From Eggerthellaceae bacterium (lineage in GTDB: Bacteria > Actinomycetota > Coriobacteriia > Coriobacteriales > Eggerthellaceae), in assembly GCA_017440565.1 (NCBI GenBank), contig JAFSHA010000085.1, forward strand, positions 1 to 41,859: DNA of 41,859 nucleotides. Direction: 5' to 3'. This document shows positions 8,457-17,288 of the stretch, one piece after another. Below the pieces are notes generated by a model. It had not been told where the DNA came from, did not search any database, and saw only the letters and a list, made by a program, of their open reading frames with translations. The number at the start of each line of letters is the position of its first letter. Position 1 is the first letter of the stretch. The position numbers and the translations under genes were made by a program.

Positions 8457-10271
8457 CTACTCCCAGACGATGTCCTCGGCGCCGAAGGTGCCGAGCTCGC
8501 TCACGTAGTCGATCACGACCTGCTGGGAGGCGATGTTTTGCACCTCGACGGCCTGCGCTCGCATGTCCTCGGTCAGCTCCTCGGTGCCGACGGCCAGGCG
8601 GTAAACCGTATTGTCCTCAAGCTCCACGTCGCCCTTCGTCACCAGGTAGTACGGGAACACGTTTCCCGTGCCGCACAAATCGAAGCCGCCCTCAGCCAGC
8701 GCCTTGATCTCGGCGCCTGTCATCTCGAGCACGTTTATCGAGTAGCACTTCGTGCGGAACATGTTGATCTCCTCGATGCCCACTCCGCCCGCGTAGGCAT
8801 GCCACGCCACGCCGCGATCGTTGATCTCGCGCGCTTCGTTGTAACCGCCGTGCGTAACCAGCGCAGCGTCGGCATCGGCTGCGCGCCCCAAGGCGACGGC
8901 GCACAGGCACATGGTGTCTTCCCAGCTCAAATCCTCTTCGAGTACGGCTATCGAGCCGTCGTCGCCTGAAGCCACCTCGGCATAGGTTGCGTCGAAAGCC
9001 TCGAGCAGCTCCTCGGCTCCGATTTCGCCCGACACTAGCCTGCGCACGTCCTGCGCGATGGGAATGATCAGATCTTCCCAGCCCACGTACACCAGCTGAA
9101 CCGTGTGGCCTTCCTTGACCAAGTACTCCAGCTCGGCGAAGGGGCTGTCCGCTGGCACGCTGGCGCCTGCCAGCGGGGCGGTGTAGAGGCTCGGTTCGGC
9201 GGTCTTCGCCACGAGCGCCTCCTGGCCTTCAAGCGTCGAGACGAACTCCATAAGGGCGAGCGCATCTGCAAGTTTCTGCTCGTTGCCCGGCTCGAGCAGG
9301 CGTTTGCTCAAGCCGAAGTAGCGCGACGTGGTGGTGGTGAGCGTGTTGGTGGTGCCGTCGTCGGACAGCCACGGCATGACGTCGAACTCGTAGGTGCGCC
9401 CATCCTCGGTCGTATTCTCGTACACCGAGAGTCCCAGGCTCAGGAAGAACACGCACTCGCCGTTCATAAATGCGTCTTGCGGGTTGCCCTCTCTGTCGGC
9501 GATAAGGCCGGCGTCAACCCAGCGCTCAAAGTACTCGGCGCCGGCTAGAAGTTCGGCGTTGCCAGCCGCTTTCGCCTTTCCATTCGTGAAGTCGGTCTTC
9601 CACTGGCTGCCCTCGGCAGTGTGGAAGTACTCGGTGTTCAGGATGTTGAAGAAGTAGTTGAAGGGGTAGCCGTCCAGGTTGAACATGCAGCGCATGACGT
9701 CGAGCCCCTCCGCCTCGATTGCGGGTGCGAGGGCCAGAAGCTCCTCGAAGCTGTTGGGCACCTCCCAGCCGTGCTCGGCCATGAGGGTCTTGTTGTAGCT
9801 GATGCCCGTCATCTGGAAGCAGCTTGGCAGAAGGTAGATGCCGCCCTCGTTGTCAAGCGAGTTGAGCATGGTGGTGGTGTAGTTGTTGACGAAGGCGTAG
9901 CCCGACAGGTCGATGAGGTGCTCGCGCTGCGCTTCGGGCGAGAACGGGTAGGTGGAGATGTAGATGTCGGGGACGTCGCCTGTCTCGAGCGAGGTGAGCG
10001 CAAGGCCGCTGCCGTTGGCGCCGCGGTAGGCGCTGGCCTCGAAGCTGATCTCGGGGTGCTTCTCCTGGAACACCTCGATGAAGTCGTCGGAGAACAGGTT
10101 GTTCAGGTTGCACACGGAAAGCGGCTCGTGCTCCTGGGCGCCTGCGCCCGGCGCGTCCGACGAGCCCGATGCGCCGTCCTGCGCCGCGCAGCCTCCCGAG
10201 AGGAGGGCCAGGCACAGGGCGGCCGCCAGGGCCAAGGTTCGTGCTGGGCTTCGGAAGGGCTTTCTGGTCAT
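8457..10271 (-). CDS. Lipoprotein with extracellular solute-binding domain fused to a 5'-nucleotidase C-terminal-like domain
   Basis: The 604-residue protein has a lipoprotein signal ending LLSGGC with Cys28, a Ser/Gly/Ala linker, then an ABC solute-binding (family 1) fold from about 50 to 425, with segments such as FQEKHPEISFEAS and GDVPDIYIS typical of sugar binders. From about 440 to 590 it changes to a segment resembling the substrate-binding C-terminal domain of 5'-nucleotidases (LVTHGG, a VLEMTGAEIKAL stretch, then DNTVYRLAVGTEEL). No metallophosphatase domain and no ABC permease or ATPase are present nearby. It follows a hybrid histidine kinase on the same strand with a 136-base gap, so a role as a surface ligand sensor for that kinase is an attractive inference. 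CAGGAG seven bases before the ATG supports the start. The second domain assignment is by eye. Confidence 0.8.
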   Translation of the reverse strand: MTRKPFRSPARTLALAAALCLALLSGGCAAQDGASGSSDAPGAGAQEHEPLSVCNLNNLFSDDFIEVFQEKHPEISFEASAYRGANGSGLALTSLETGDVPDIYISTYPFSPEAQREHLIDLSGYAFVNNYTTTMLNSLDNEGGIYLLPSCFQMTGISYNKTLMAEHGWEVPNSFEELLALAPAIEAEGLDVMRCMFNLDGYPFNYFFNILNTEYFHTAEGSQWKTDFTNGKAKAAGNAELLAGAEYFERWVDAGLIADREGNPQDAFMNGECVFFLSLGLSVYENTTEDGRTYEFDVMPWLSDDGTTNTLTTTTSRYFGLSKRLLEPGNEQKLADALALMEFVSTLEGQEALVAKTAEPSLYTAPLAGASVPADSPFAELEYLVKEGHTVQLVYVGWEDLIIPIAQDVRRLVSGEIGAEELLEAFDATYAEVASGDDGSIAVLEEDLSWEDTMCLCAVALGRAADADAALVTHGGYNEAREINDRGVAWHAYAGGVGIEEINMFRTKCYSINVLEMTGAEIKALAEGGFDLCGTGNVFPYYLVTKGDVELEDNTVYRLAVGTEELTEDMRAQAVEVQNIASQQVVIDYVSELGTFGAEDIVWE

Positions 10272-10407
10272 GTTGCTGCTCCTGTCTCGGTATCGCGCGG
10301 GGCGGGTTTCCCGCGCCCTCGGCGCGCGGTTTGCGATGCGCTTTCCTCATGGTAACGAAGCGGTGGCGTAAAGGGCCGCCCGTGCCCGCTTTGTTGACTG
10401 AATGTCA

Positions 10408-13017
10408 TCAAAGGGAGGTTTTACGGGCGGCGGAAAGGGCTTTTGCCAGAAGGTCCATGTTGAGGGGCTTCAGGAGCGGGGTGTTTACGCCTGCCTCCTG
10501 CATGGCCTGTTCATCGGCGGGGGAGTAGTCGGCGGTGAGCGCGAACACGGGAATGGCGTACGCGTCGGCGCGATCAAGGGCGCGTATGCGGCGTACCGCC
10601 TCGATGCCGTCCATGACGGGCATGTGCAGATCCATGAGCACCACGTCGAAAGAGCCCTCGGCGCTGCCCTTGAAGGCGTCAAGCGCCAGCTGGCCGTTTT
10701 CGACCGGCGTCACGTGCGCCCCGCGCTCCTCCAAAAGCACGCAGGTTATCTCCATGTTCAGCTCGTCGTCCTCGGCCAGAAGCACGCGCGCTCCCTCAAG
10801 GGTGGAGGAGGCCGCGGCAGGCTGAGCGGCGGCAGAAGCAACTGGTTTCGCCTTGCCTTGCGCACGGCAGCTGGAAAGCGCACGCACCAGATCGCGCTCT
10901 TCGATGGGCTTTGACAGGTGGAAGTTCATGCCTGCCTCGGCGGTCTTACGCACGTCCTCGTCGAAGGCATGCGCCGTGAGCGCGATGATGGGCACGCTTT
11001 GCGCGTCCGCATGCTCCGAGGAGCGAATGGCCCGCGTGGCCGAAAAGCCGTCCATTACTGGCATCATGACGTCCATGAGCACGACGTCGAAGGTGCCGGC
11101 GGGGCTTGTGAGGAACATGTCGAGCGCCTTTTGGCCGTTTTCGGCTTCCTCCACCGTCGCGCCTGCGCCTAGAAGCGCCTCGCGTGCGATCTCGCGGTTC
11201 AGCTCCTTGTCTTCTACCAGAAGCACACGCATGCCCGAAAGATCGTCGTCTTCGGCCACTTCCGCGAAGGCGCGCGCACGCGGTTCCTCGGCTACGTCGA
11301 CGTCGAGCGTTACGGCGAAGGTGCTGCCACGGCCCAGCTCGCTTTCGACTTCGATGGTGCCGCCCATCATGTCGACGAAGCGCTTGGTGATGGCCATGCC
11401 GAGCCCCGTGCCCTCGTACGTGCCGCTGTGACCCTGCCCTGACTGAGAGAACGGCTCCCAAATGTGCTTCAGGTACTCCTGCTCCATGCCGATGCCCGTG
11501 TCCTCCACGCGCAGGATCACCCTGACGCGGCCATTGCCTGCAACCTCTTGGCGCGCGCGGAACGCCACGCTTCCACCGTCGGGGGTAAACTTCACGGCAT
11601 TACCCAAGATATTGATGAGAATCTGGCGCAGATGCAGTTCGTCGGTCATGATGTGCGGATGCGAAAGGTTCGCGAAATCGCGCTCGAATTCGAGGTTGCG
11701 CGTGGTCAGCTGCCCCTCGACGATGGAGGCGCATTCCTCTAGCAGTGCCGGCAAGCTTACTGGTTCGCTTACGATGGCCGTGCGCCCCTGCTCAATGCGG
11801 CTTAAGTCGAGCACATCGTTCACCAGGCTTAATAGATGCCCGGATGCCTCGCCGATCTTGCGCAGGCAGTCCATGACCTTGCCTGGGTCGTCTCCGCTGC
11901 GCATGGCGATGCCGGTCATGCCCATGATGCCGTTGATGGGCGTGCGGATGTCATGGCTCATGTAGGAGAGGAACTCGCTCTTAGCGCGGTTGGCTGCATC
12001 AGCTGCCTGCGCCATGTCGCTCAGGCGGCTCACCATGTCACGCACCCAAAGCACCACGACGACGAACAGAAGGCCCAGCATCAGGCAGATGAACAGCAGG
12101 AACAAAAGCGATGTGTGCGAGAGTTCGGCTGCGTTGTTGCCGATGAGGTCGGTAGGCGCGAAGATGACCAGGCGGTGTTCGCCAGCCGCCACCGTCTGGA
12201 ACGACACGAACCATTCCTCATCGCGGTAGCTTATCTCGAAGGCGGTGGTGTCCCCCGCGTCGAAGGAGTCTAGGAGATCGGCCATGCTTCCGCCTCCGAT
12301 GACCTTTGCCTCGCCCTCGATAGCGGCGAGGATGCTGTAGTCCTCGATGAAGCGGTGGGATTCGCTGCTTTGGTAGAGCCGTCGGCCAGTGTCGGTGACG
12401 AAGTAGGTGTGGCAGTTCTCTCCGAAGCCGTGGGCGGAAAGCTCCTGCAGCGAGCGCACGTCGATGGCCAGCGCCAGTTGGGTGATGGGTCCCGCGCCCT
12501 CCACCGAGAAAGGCTCGTCCAGGCGCTCTAGCATGAGGAAGTAGGTGGTTTCGTTGCTTTCATAGGGCAGGTTGACAATGCCTGTTTGGCGCACCGGCGC
12601 CTCTTCGGTAAGCGAAACCGAGTTGTCATGGCTGAACCAGCCCGTGTTTCCGTCAGAGGAGAAGAAGGTTCCGTCTTCGGCGAAGGCAAGCACCACCGAC
12701 TGCTCGGTCGAGATGGTTTCGGCGCAGTAGGAAAGGCCCGCGAGCAGGCTTTCCCGGTTGGCGGGAGAGGTGAGCTTGAGGTAGGCCTGGCACATGGAGT
12801 TCTGATGCCAGTAGTCATCGATGACGGCATCGATGTTCTCGGCCGTCTTCTCGGCGAACTGCGTGAAGAAGGCCTGGCGCTCGGCAAAGAGTTTGTCCTG
12901 CTGGAAGCTGTAGAACCATCCGACAGCCAGCACGCAAATGAGAATCACCGCTGCCGACAGGACGACCACGGGCCGCCAACCCGGAGTGCCCCGTCTTTCC
13001 TCTGTCTGCGATGCCAC
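10408..13017 (-). CDS. Hybrid sensor histidine kinase with two receiver domains
   Basis: The 869-residue membrane protein has an N-terminal transmembrane helix, an extracytoplasmic region of about 260 residues (probably a double-Cache type sensor), a second helix (FLLFICLMLGLLFVVVVLW), a dimerisation domain with the phosphoacceptor in MSHDIRTP near residue 355, a HATPase domain with DTGIGM and GTGLGM, and two receivers with phosphoacceptor Asp in VLMDVMMPVMDG (near 650) and VLMDLHMPVMDG (near 793). No output domain is present, so it must pass phosphate on or act through another protein; no Hpt or DNA-binding regulator is adjacent. A GTG at 13017 behind AGGAGG is preferred; an in-frame ATG at 13056 lacks a ribosome site. 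Downstream on the same strand is the solute-binding lipoprotein. Confidence 0.9.
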   Translation of the reverse strand: MASQTEERRGTPGWRPVVVLSAAVILICVLAVGWFYSFQQDKLFAERQAFFTQFAEKTAENIDAVIDDYWHQNSMCQAYLKLTSPANRESLLAGLSYCAETISTEQSVVLAFAEDGTFFSSDGNTGWFSHDNSVSLTEEAPVRQTGIVNLPYESNETTYFLMLERLDEPFSVEGAGPITQLALAIDVRSLQELSAHGFGENCHTYFVTDTGRRLYQSSESHRFIEDYSILAAIEGEAKVIGGGSMADLLDSFDAGDTTAFEISYRDEEWFVSFQTVAAGEHRLVIFAPTDLIGNNAAELSHTSLLFLLFICLMLGLLFVVVVLWVRDMVSRLSDMAQAADAANRAKSEFLSYMSHDIRTPINGIMGMTGIAMRSGDDPGKVMDCLRKIGEASGHLLSLVNDVLDLSRIEQGRTAIVSEPVSLPALLEECASIVEGQLTTRNLEFERDFANLSHPHIMTDELHLRQILINILGNAVKFTPDGGSVAFRARQEVAGNGRVRVILRVEDTGIGMEQEYLKHIWEPFSQSGQGHSGTYEGTGLGMAITKRFVDMMGGTIEVESELGRGSTFAVTLDVDVAEEPRARAFAEVAEDDDLSGMRVLLVEDKELNREIAREALLGAGATVEEAENGQKALDMFLTSPAGTFDVVLMDVMMPVMDGFSATRAIRSSEHADAQSVPIIALTAHAFDEDVRKTAEAGMNFHLSKPIEERDLVRALSSCRAQGKAKPVASAAAQPAAASSTLEGARVLLAEDDELNMEITCVLLEERGAHVTPVENGQLALDAFKGSAEGSFDVVLMDLHMPVMDGIEAVRRIRALDRADAYAIPVFALTADYSPADEQAMQEAGVNTPLLKPLNMDLLAKALSAARKTSL

Positions 13018-13056
13018 CGTTCCTCCTGTGTAAACCCGCCCCAAAGATGACGCCAT

Positions 13057-13141
13057 TGTAACGGAACGGGCGATTTGCGAAGCGCCTCTGTCATCTTCTC
13101 GTTACAAACGCCTCTCGGACCGGGGGGTGTGAACTGTAACG
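13057..13141. promoter_or_regulatory. Three TGTAACG motifs between divergent genes
   Basis: TGTAACG occurs at 13057-13063 and 13135-13141 and as its complement CGTTACA at 13100-13106, all in the intergenic region between the histidine kinase gene and ispD. Spaced recurrence between divergent starts suggests a regulator site, but the motif is short and no palindrome unites the copies. Confidence 0.35.
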
Positions 13142-13210
13142 TTCCAGCCGAGCAAGCCGAGCAAATCCCTATCGGCTTCTTCCGCGGCGCGTTCACCCCT
13201 CGGCTTGGTA

Positions 13211-13216
13211 TATACT
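13211..13216 (+). promoter_or_regulatory. Candidate -10 box of ispD
   Basis: TATACT lies 36 bases before the chosen ispD start, giving a leader of about 30 bases. No good -35 box at 16-18 bases was found, so the assignment is tentative. Confidence 0.4.
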
Positions 13217-13251
13217 TGTCCGAATACATGAACGCCCCGCAAGGAGAAATG

Positions 13252-14094
13252 ATGCCCAGAACCATTGTCGATCCCATCCACGAGCCTTCGGTTCTCAACG
13301 AGCCCGACTTCGTCATGGACGAGATGAACTTCGACGCGCTTGACCAGCCTGTTATGAGCCTGCAGGGCAAGGTCGACAAGAAGCCCCTGACTGCGGCCAT
13401 CATCTTGGCGGGCGGCACGGGCGAACGTTTCGGCAAGGAGGGCGGAAAGCAGCTGGTCGAAATTGCCGGCAAGCCGGTGCTCACCTGGTCGGCCGAGGCG
13501 TTTGACGCCGTGGGAGACGTGGGGCTTATCGTCATCGTGTGCCCGCAGGACCGCACCGACGAGTACCTGCGCCGCGCCATCGACCCGTTCCCCTTCGTCA
13601 CGCCCGTGGTGGTGGCGCCTTCGGGCTCCATTCGCCAGGAATCTGCGTTCAGCGGTCTTGAGTACGTGGGAGACGAATTCGAGTACGTGGCGTTGCACGA
13701 TGGCGCCCGCCCGCTCATCACGCCCGACCTCATCGAGCACACCATCAATACGGTGAAGGGCCACTTCGACTGCGACGGTGCGGTGGTGGGGCATCCCACC
13801 GTCGACACGCTCAAGGTCGTCGAAAACGGCGTGATCATGGGAACGCCCGATCGCAGCGTGTTCTGGAACGCGCAAACGCCGCAGGTGTTCCGCACGGGCA
13901 TCTACCGCCGTGCGCATGCAAGCGCCCTTTCCGACGGCTTCGTGGGCACCGACGATGCCTCGCTCATCGAGCGCTTGGGCGGGAAGATCCTCATGGTCGA
14001 GGGCAAGCGCGACAACATCAAGCTCACCGTTCCCGAGGACTACGAGGTCTTGGCCGCGGCCGTGCGTCATAAGCGGGGGATCGGCCGTGAATAA
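13252..14094 (+). CDS. ispD: 2-C-methyl-D-erythritol 4-phosphate cytidylyltransferase
   Basis: IspD transfers CMP from CTP to methylerythritol phosphate in the non-mevalonate isoprenoid pathway. The nucleotide loop [13 protein letters not shown] begins at residue 49, followed by GGKQ where most homologues have PKQ, then HDGARPL and the C-terminal [13 protein letters not shown]. At 280 residues it is about 50 longer than usual because of a non-conserved N-terminal extension of about 45 residues. AAGGAG at 13241-13246 favours ATG 13252 (ATG 13249 is possible); the longest open frame would start at 13075 without support. The stop overlaps the start of ispF, which catalyses the step after next, so translation is probably coupled. 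Confidence 0.92.
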   Translation: MPRTIVDPIHEPSVLNEPDFVMDEMNFDALDQPVMSLQGKVDKKPLTAAIILAGGTGERFGKEGGKQLVEIAGKPVLTWSAEAFDAVGDVGLIVIVCPQDRTDEYLRRAIDPFPFVTPVVVAPSGSIRQESAFSGLEYVGDEFEYVALHDGARPLITPDLIEHTINTVKGHFDCDGAVVGHPTVDTLKVVENGVIMGTPDRSVFWNAQTPQVFRTGIYRRAHASALSDGFVGTDDASLIERLGGKILMVEGKRDNIKLTVPEDYEVLAAAVRHKRGIGRE

Positions 14095-14581
14095 CATGCA
14101 GGGCCTGCGCTGCGGCCTGGGGTATGACGTGCACGCCCTCGTCGAGGGCCGCAAGCTCATACTCGGCGGCGTGGACATTCCTCATACGAAGGGCCTTTTG
14201 GGCCACTCCGATGCCGATGTGCTGGCGCATGCCATCTCTGACGCGCTTCTGGGAGCGGCGCGCGCGGGCGATATCGGTAAGCTCTTTCCCGATACCGACC
14301 CGGCTTATGCCGGTGCCGACTCCCTGAAGCTGCTTGAGGCCGTGGCTGCGCATGTGCGCGCCTTGGGGTTTGAGATCCTCGACGTCGACAGCGTGGTGGC
14401 CGCGCAGGCCCCCAAGCTGTCCCCCCATCGTGACCAAATGCGCGAGAACCTGGCGGCTGCCATGGGCATTTCCGTCGAGAACGTGGGCGTGAAGGCCACC
14501 ACCACCGAGCGCCTTGGCTTCGAGGGCCGCGAAGAGGGCATTTCCGCCACCGCCACCTGCCTGCTCTGTCGATGTCGCTAG
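14087..14581 (+). CDS. ispF: 2-C-methyl-D-erythritol 2,4-cyclodiphosphate synthase
   Basis: IspF cyclises CDP-methylerythritol phosphate in the methylerythritol phosphate pathway. The 164-residue protein has the full family length and its signatures: GYDVHAL near residues 12-18 (metal ligands Asp14 and His16), [11 protein letters not shown] with the third ligand His, [11 protein letters not shown], and the C-terminal [21 protein letters not shown] at 14087, overlapping the ispD stop by eight bases and preceded by GGGGGA, is chosen; ATG 14096 is the alternative. It acts in the cytosol as a trimer. Confidence 0.93.
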   Translation: MNNMQGLRCGLGYDVHALVEGRKLILGGVDIPHTKGLLGHSDADVLAHAISDALLGAARAGDIGKLFPDTDPAYAGADSLKLLEAVAAHVRALGFEILDVDSVVAAQAPKLSPHRDQMRENLAAAMGISVENVGVKATTTERLGFEGREEGISATATCLLCRCR

Positions 14582-14635
14582 CGCACGGAAGGTCGGGGCG
14601 CGGGCCGAGGGGCTTGCGCGACCGTCCGAGTGCGC
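14581..14635 (+). other. Large hairpin after ispF
   Basis: GCGCACGGA pairs with TCCGAGTGCGC (two-base bulge) and an inner GGTCG pairs with CGACC, forming a long interrupted stem that starts in the ispF stop codon. No T-run follows. The remaining gap to 14826 holds no gene I can support, only GC-rich inverted repeats and a run of six T at 14753-14758. Confidence 0.4.
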
Positions 14636-14826
14636 ATGACTTCACGCCCGTATTCCCATGAGTGCGAGGCGGGGGCATGGCGAGGCGCGCCGAAGGGTGC
14701 GCAAAGCGCGCGGCAGGCTTGCCTGCGGGCTCGTTTTAAGGCTCGAGGCTGCTTTTTTCGCAAGCGCTCCGCAATCCATGATGTTTCCGCTGATCGCACC
14801 GATACGACGACAGACAGGATCCCATC

Positions 14827-15492
14827 ATGAACGTTTTCTCCGTCATCAAAGAAGACATCCAGGCCGTTAAGGAGCGCGACCCCGCGGCGCAAAGCTCTTT
14901 CATCATCTGGCTTACGTATCCGGGCTTGCATGCCCGCTGGTCGCACATTGTCGAGCATTGGTTGTGGAACCGCGGCTGGAAGCGCTTGGCGCGCATATCG
15001 TCGCAGTTCACACGCTTCATGACAGGCGTCGAGATTCACCCCGGCGCGCAAATCGGGCGCCGTTTCTTCATCGACCACGCCATGGGCGTCATCATCGGCG
15101 AGACCACCATCATTGGTGATGACTGCACCATCTACCAGTGCGTGACGCTGGGCGGCACGGGCAACGAGGTGGGAAAGCGCCACCCCACCTTGGGTAACAA
15201 CGTCACGGTGGGCGTGGGCGCGGCGGTGCTCGGCAACATTTATATAGGCGACAACTCGAAGATCGGCGGCGGCGCGGTGGTGGTCAAGGACGTCCCCCCG
15301 AACTGCACGGTGGTGGGCATTCCCGGAACCATCGTGGTGCGCGATGGCAAGCGCGTGCGCGACGAGCAGCTTGACAAGGCCAACCGCAAGGAGAACCTGC
15401 CCAACCCCATCGAGGAGCGCTTCTCGCGCGATTCCGACCGCATCGAACAGCTTGAGGCGCGCATCCGCGAGCTCGAGGCGAAGCTGGGCTAG
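14827..15492 (+). CDS. cysE: Serine O-acetyltransferase
   Basis: CysE acetylates serine with acetyl-CoA, the first step of cysteine synthesis from serine. The 221-residue protein has the short N-terminal helical region of actinobacterial forms, then the left-handed beta-helix with hexapeptide repeats: GVEIHPGAQIGRRFFIDH, GVIIGETTIIGDD, GNNVTVGVGAAVLGN, GDNSKIGGGAVV. The catalytic His lies in IDHAMG. A charged helix (EQLEARIRELEAKLG) ends the protein and may form a coiled coil. The ATG is preceded by AGGA. It lies upstream of cysS, so this block links cysteine supply to cysteine charging. Confidence 0.93.
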   Translation: MNVFSVIKEDIQAVKERDPAAQSSFIIWLTYPGLHARWSHIVEHWLWNRGWKRLARISSQFTRFMTGVEIHPGAQIGRRFFIDHAMGVIIGETTIIGDDCTIYQCVTLGGTGNEVGKRHPTLGNNVTVGVGAAVLGNIYIGDNSKIGGGAVVVKDVPPNCTVVGIPGTIVVRDGKRVRDEQLDKANRKENLPNPIEERFSRDSDRIEQLEARIRELEAKLG

Positions 15493-15642
15493 GCCCTCGG
15501 CCTTCCGCGCAGCTTTTCCAGCGGCATTCCGCCCTACTTGAAGCCTGCTTGACGGCTAACGGCGGCCGCTGATGCGGTATCCTTTTACGTTAGACCTTAA
15601 TTCGCCCCGCTTCGGAGGCGGGGTGGTGAAATGGAGAGAACC

Positions 15643-17139
15643 ATGATCAAGCTTTATGACACCAAGTTGCGCCGTAAGGTCGACTTCGTTCCGCTTAACG
15701 AGGGCAAGGTGGGCATGTACGTGTGCGGCCCCACCGTGTACAACCGCATTCACATCGGCAATGCGCGCACGTTCATCAGCTTCGACACCATCCGCCGCTA
15801 CCTCATGTGGCGCGGCTATGACGTCACGTTCGTGCAGAACGTGACCGACGTTGACGACAAGATCATCAAGCGCGCCAACGAGGAGGGCCGCACGGCCGCC
15901 GAGGTGGCGGCGGAATACACCGCGCGCTTCATCGACGACATGCATGCGGCCGGCGTGAAGGACCCCGATATCCGCCCGAAGGCCACCGAGGAAATCGAGG
16001 CCATGCAGGAGCTTATTCAGGAGCTTATCGACGGCGGGCATGCCTATGCGGTCGACGGCGACGTGTACTTCGCCGTGCGTTCCTATGACGCGTACGGCCA
16101 GCTTTCCGGTCGCAACATCGACGAGATGGAAGGCGGGCACCGCGAGCTGCGTGCCGACGGGCAGGGTCTTGAGGACCGCAAGCGCGATCCGCTCGACTTC
16201 GCGCTGTGGAAGGCCGCCAAACCCGGCGAGCCTTCATGGCCTTCCCCCTGGGGCGAGGGCCGTCCTGGCTGGCACATCGAGTGCTCGGCCATGTCGCACA
16301 AGTACCTGGGTCTGCCCTTCGACATTCATGGTGGCGGTTCTGACTTGGTGTTTCCGCATCACGAGAACGAGCGCGCCCAGTCTGAGGCGGCTTACGGCTG
16401 CACGTTTGCCAACCACTGGATGCATTCGGGCATGCTGCAGATCAACCAGGAGAAGATGAGCAAGTCGCTCGGCAACTTCATGCTTCTGCACGAGGTGCTC
16501 GAGACCACGCGCCCGGCGGCGCTGCGCATGCTCATGCTGCAGACGCATTATCGCTCGCCGCTCGATTTCTCGGAGGATCGTCTGGCCGAGGCCGACGCGG
16601 CGCTTACGCGCATCGAGAACGCGGTGAAGAACCTCGACTGGCTGCTCGAGACGGCCGTGGATGGCGAGGCCGCCCTTGACGGCGCCGCGCTTGCCGCGCG
16701 CACGCAGGCGGCTCGCGAGGGCTTCGGCATCGCCATGGATGACGATTTCAACGCTCCGGCTGCCCTGGGCGAGATCTTCGCTTTCGTGGGCGAGGTAAAT
16801 GCCGCCGTGGCCGACAGGACGCTTTCCGCAAGTGACGTCGAGGCGGTTTCCGCTGCGCGCGACGCCATCGTCGAGCTTATGGACGTGCTGGGCATCGCCG
16901 TTGCCGAGGAAGCCGCGGGCAGCGCCTACCCTGTCGAGGTGGTGGCCCTGGCTGCCGAAATCGCGGGCTATGCGGGAACCGACGCCGCCGAGGCCGTGGA
17001 CGCCCTGCTTGTCGCGCGTACTGCCGCCCGTAAGGAGAAGAACTGGGCGGTTGCCGACGGCGTGCGCGACGGTCTGAAGGCGCTCGGCCTTGTTGTCGAG
17101 GATACGCCGCAGGGCCCGCGTGTGAGCGTGGTTGCCTAA
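15643..17139 (+). CDS. cysS: Cysteinyl-tRNA synthetase
   Basis: This 498-residue class I synthetase charges tRNA-Cys. The first zinc ligand is Cys28 in MYVCGPTVYN, the HIGH-type signature is HIGN (37-40), further zinc ligands lie in WHIECSAMS and FPHHENE, and the KMSKS loop is intact (near 271-275). A DALR-like and C-terminal helical region completes normal length. ATG 15643 follows GGAGAG at 15633-15638 and matches the usual family start (MIKLYDT); the in-frame ATG at 15631 overlaps that site. A short hairpin (CCCCGC/GCGGGG) lies at about 15605-15623. No T-box signature was seen in the leader. Confidence 0.95.
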   Translation: MIKLYDTKLRRKVDFVPLNEGKVGMYVCGPTVYNRIHIGNARTFISFDTIRRYLMWRGYDVTFVQNVTDVDDKIIKRANEEGRTAAEVAAEYTARFIDDMHAAGVKDPDIRPKATEEIEAMQELIQELIDGGHAYAVDGDVYFAVRSYDAYGQLSGRNIDEMEGGHRELRADGQGLEDRKRDPLDFALWKAAKPGEPSWPSPWGEGRPGWHIECSAMSHKYLGLPFDIHGGGSDLVFPHHENERAQSEAAYGCTFANHWMHSGMLQINQEKMSKSLGNFMLLHEVLETTRPAALRMLMLQTHYRSPLDFSEDRLAEADAALTRIENAVKNLDWLLETAVDGEAALDGAALAARTQAAREGFGIAMDDDFNAPAALGEIFAFVGEVNAAVADRTLSASDVEAVSAARDAIVELMDVLGIAVAEEAAGSAYPVEVVALAAEIAGYAGTDAAEAVDALLVARTAARKEKNWAVADGVRDGLKALGLVVEDTPQGPRVSVVA

Positions 17140-17155
17140 ACTCGCTTTAAGGCGT

Positions 17156-17287
17156 ATGCGCAACCTGAGGAAACATAAGGTGCGGGAGAGCTCGTTGCCA
17201 AGCGCGGCGATGCTCGTTTTCTCGGTGGTCACGTTCATCGTGGCCCTCTGGGTGATCATGACCCTCGTACGAGTGGTGGCTGGGTAG
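17156..17287 (+). CDS. Small single-helix membrane protein upstream of trkH
   Basis: This 43-residue frame starts MRNLRKHKVRESS, a strongly basic head, then has one hydrophobic helix (about 16-41) rich in Val, Ile and Leu, and ends VVAG. The basic head predicts an inside N-terminus. AAGG lies six bases before the ATG and the stop codon (17285-17287) is one base from the trkH start, so the two genes should be translated together. The arrangement recalls tiny accessory subunits of ion pumps such as KdpF, but no sequence family was recognised. A TrkH-associated role is inference. Confidence 0.6.
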   Translation: MRNLRKHKVRESSLPSAAMLVFSVVTFIVALWVIMTLVRVVAG

Positions 17288-17288
17288 T

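Noticed and set aside
15493-15642. T-box before cysS
   Set aside because: The gap is short and lacks the T-box antiterminator sequence.
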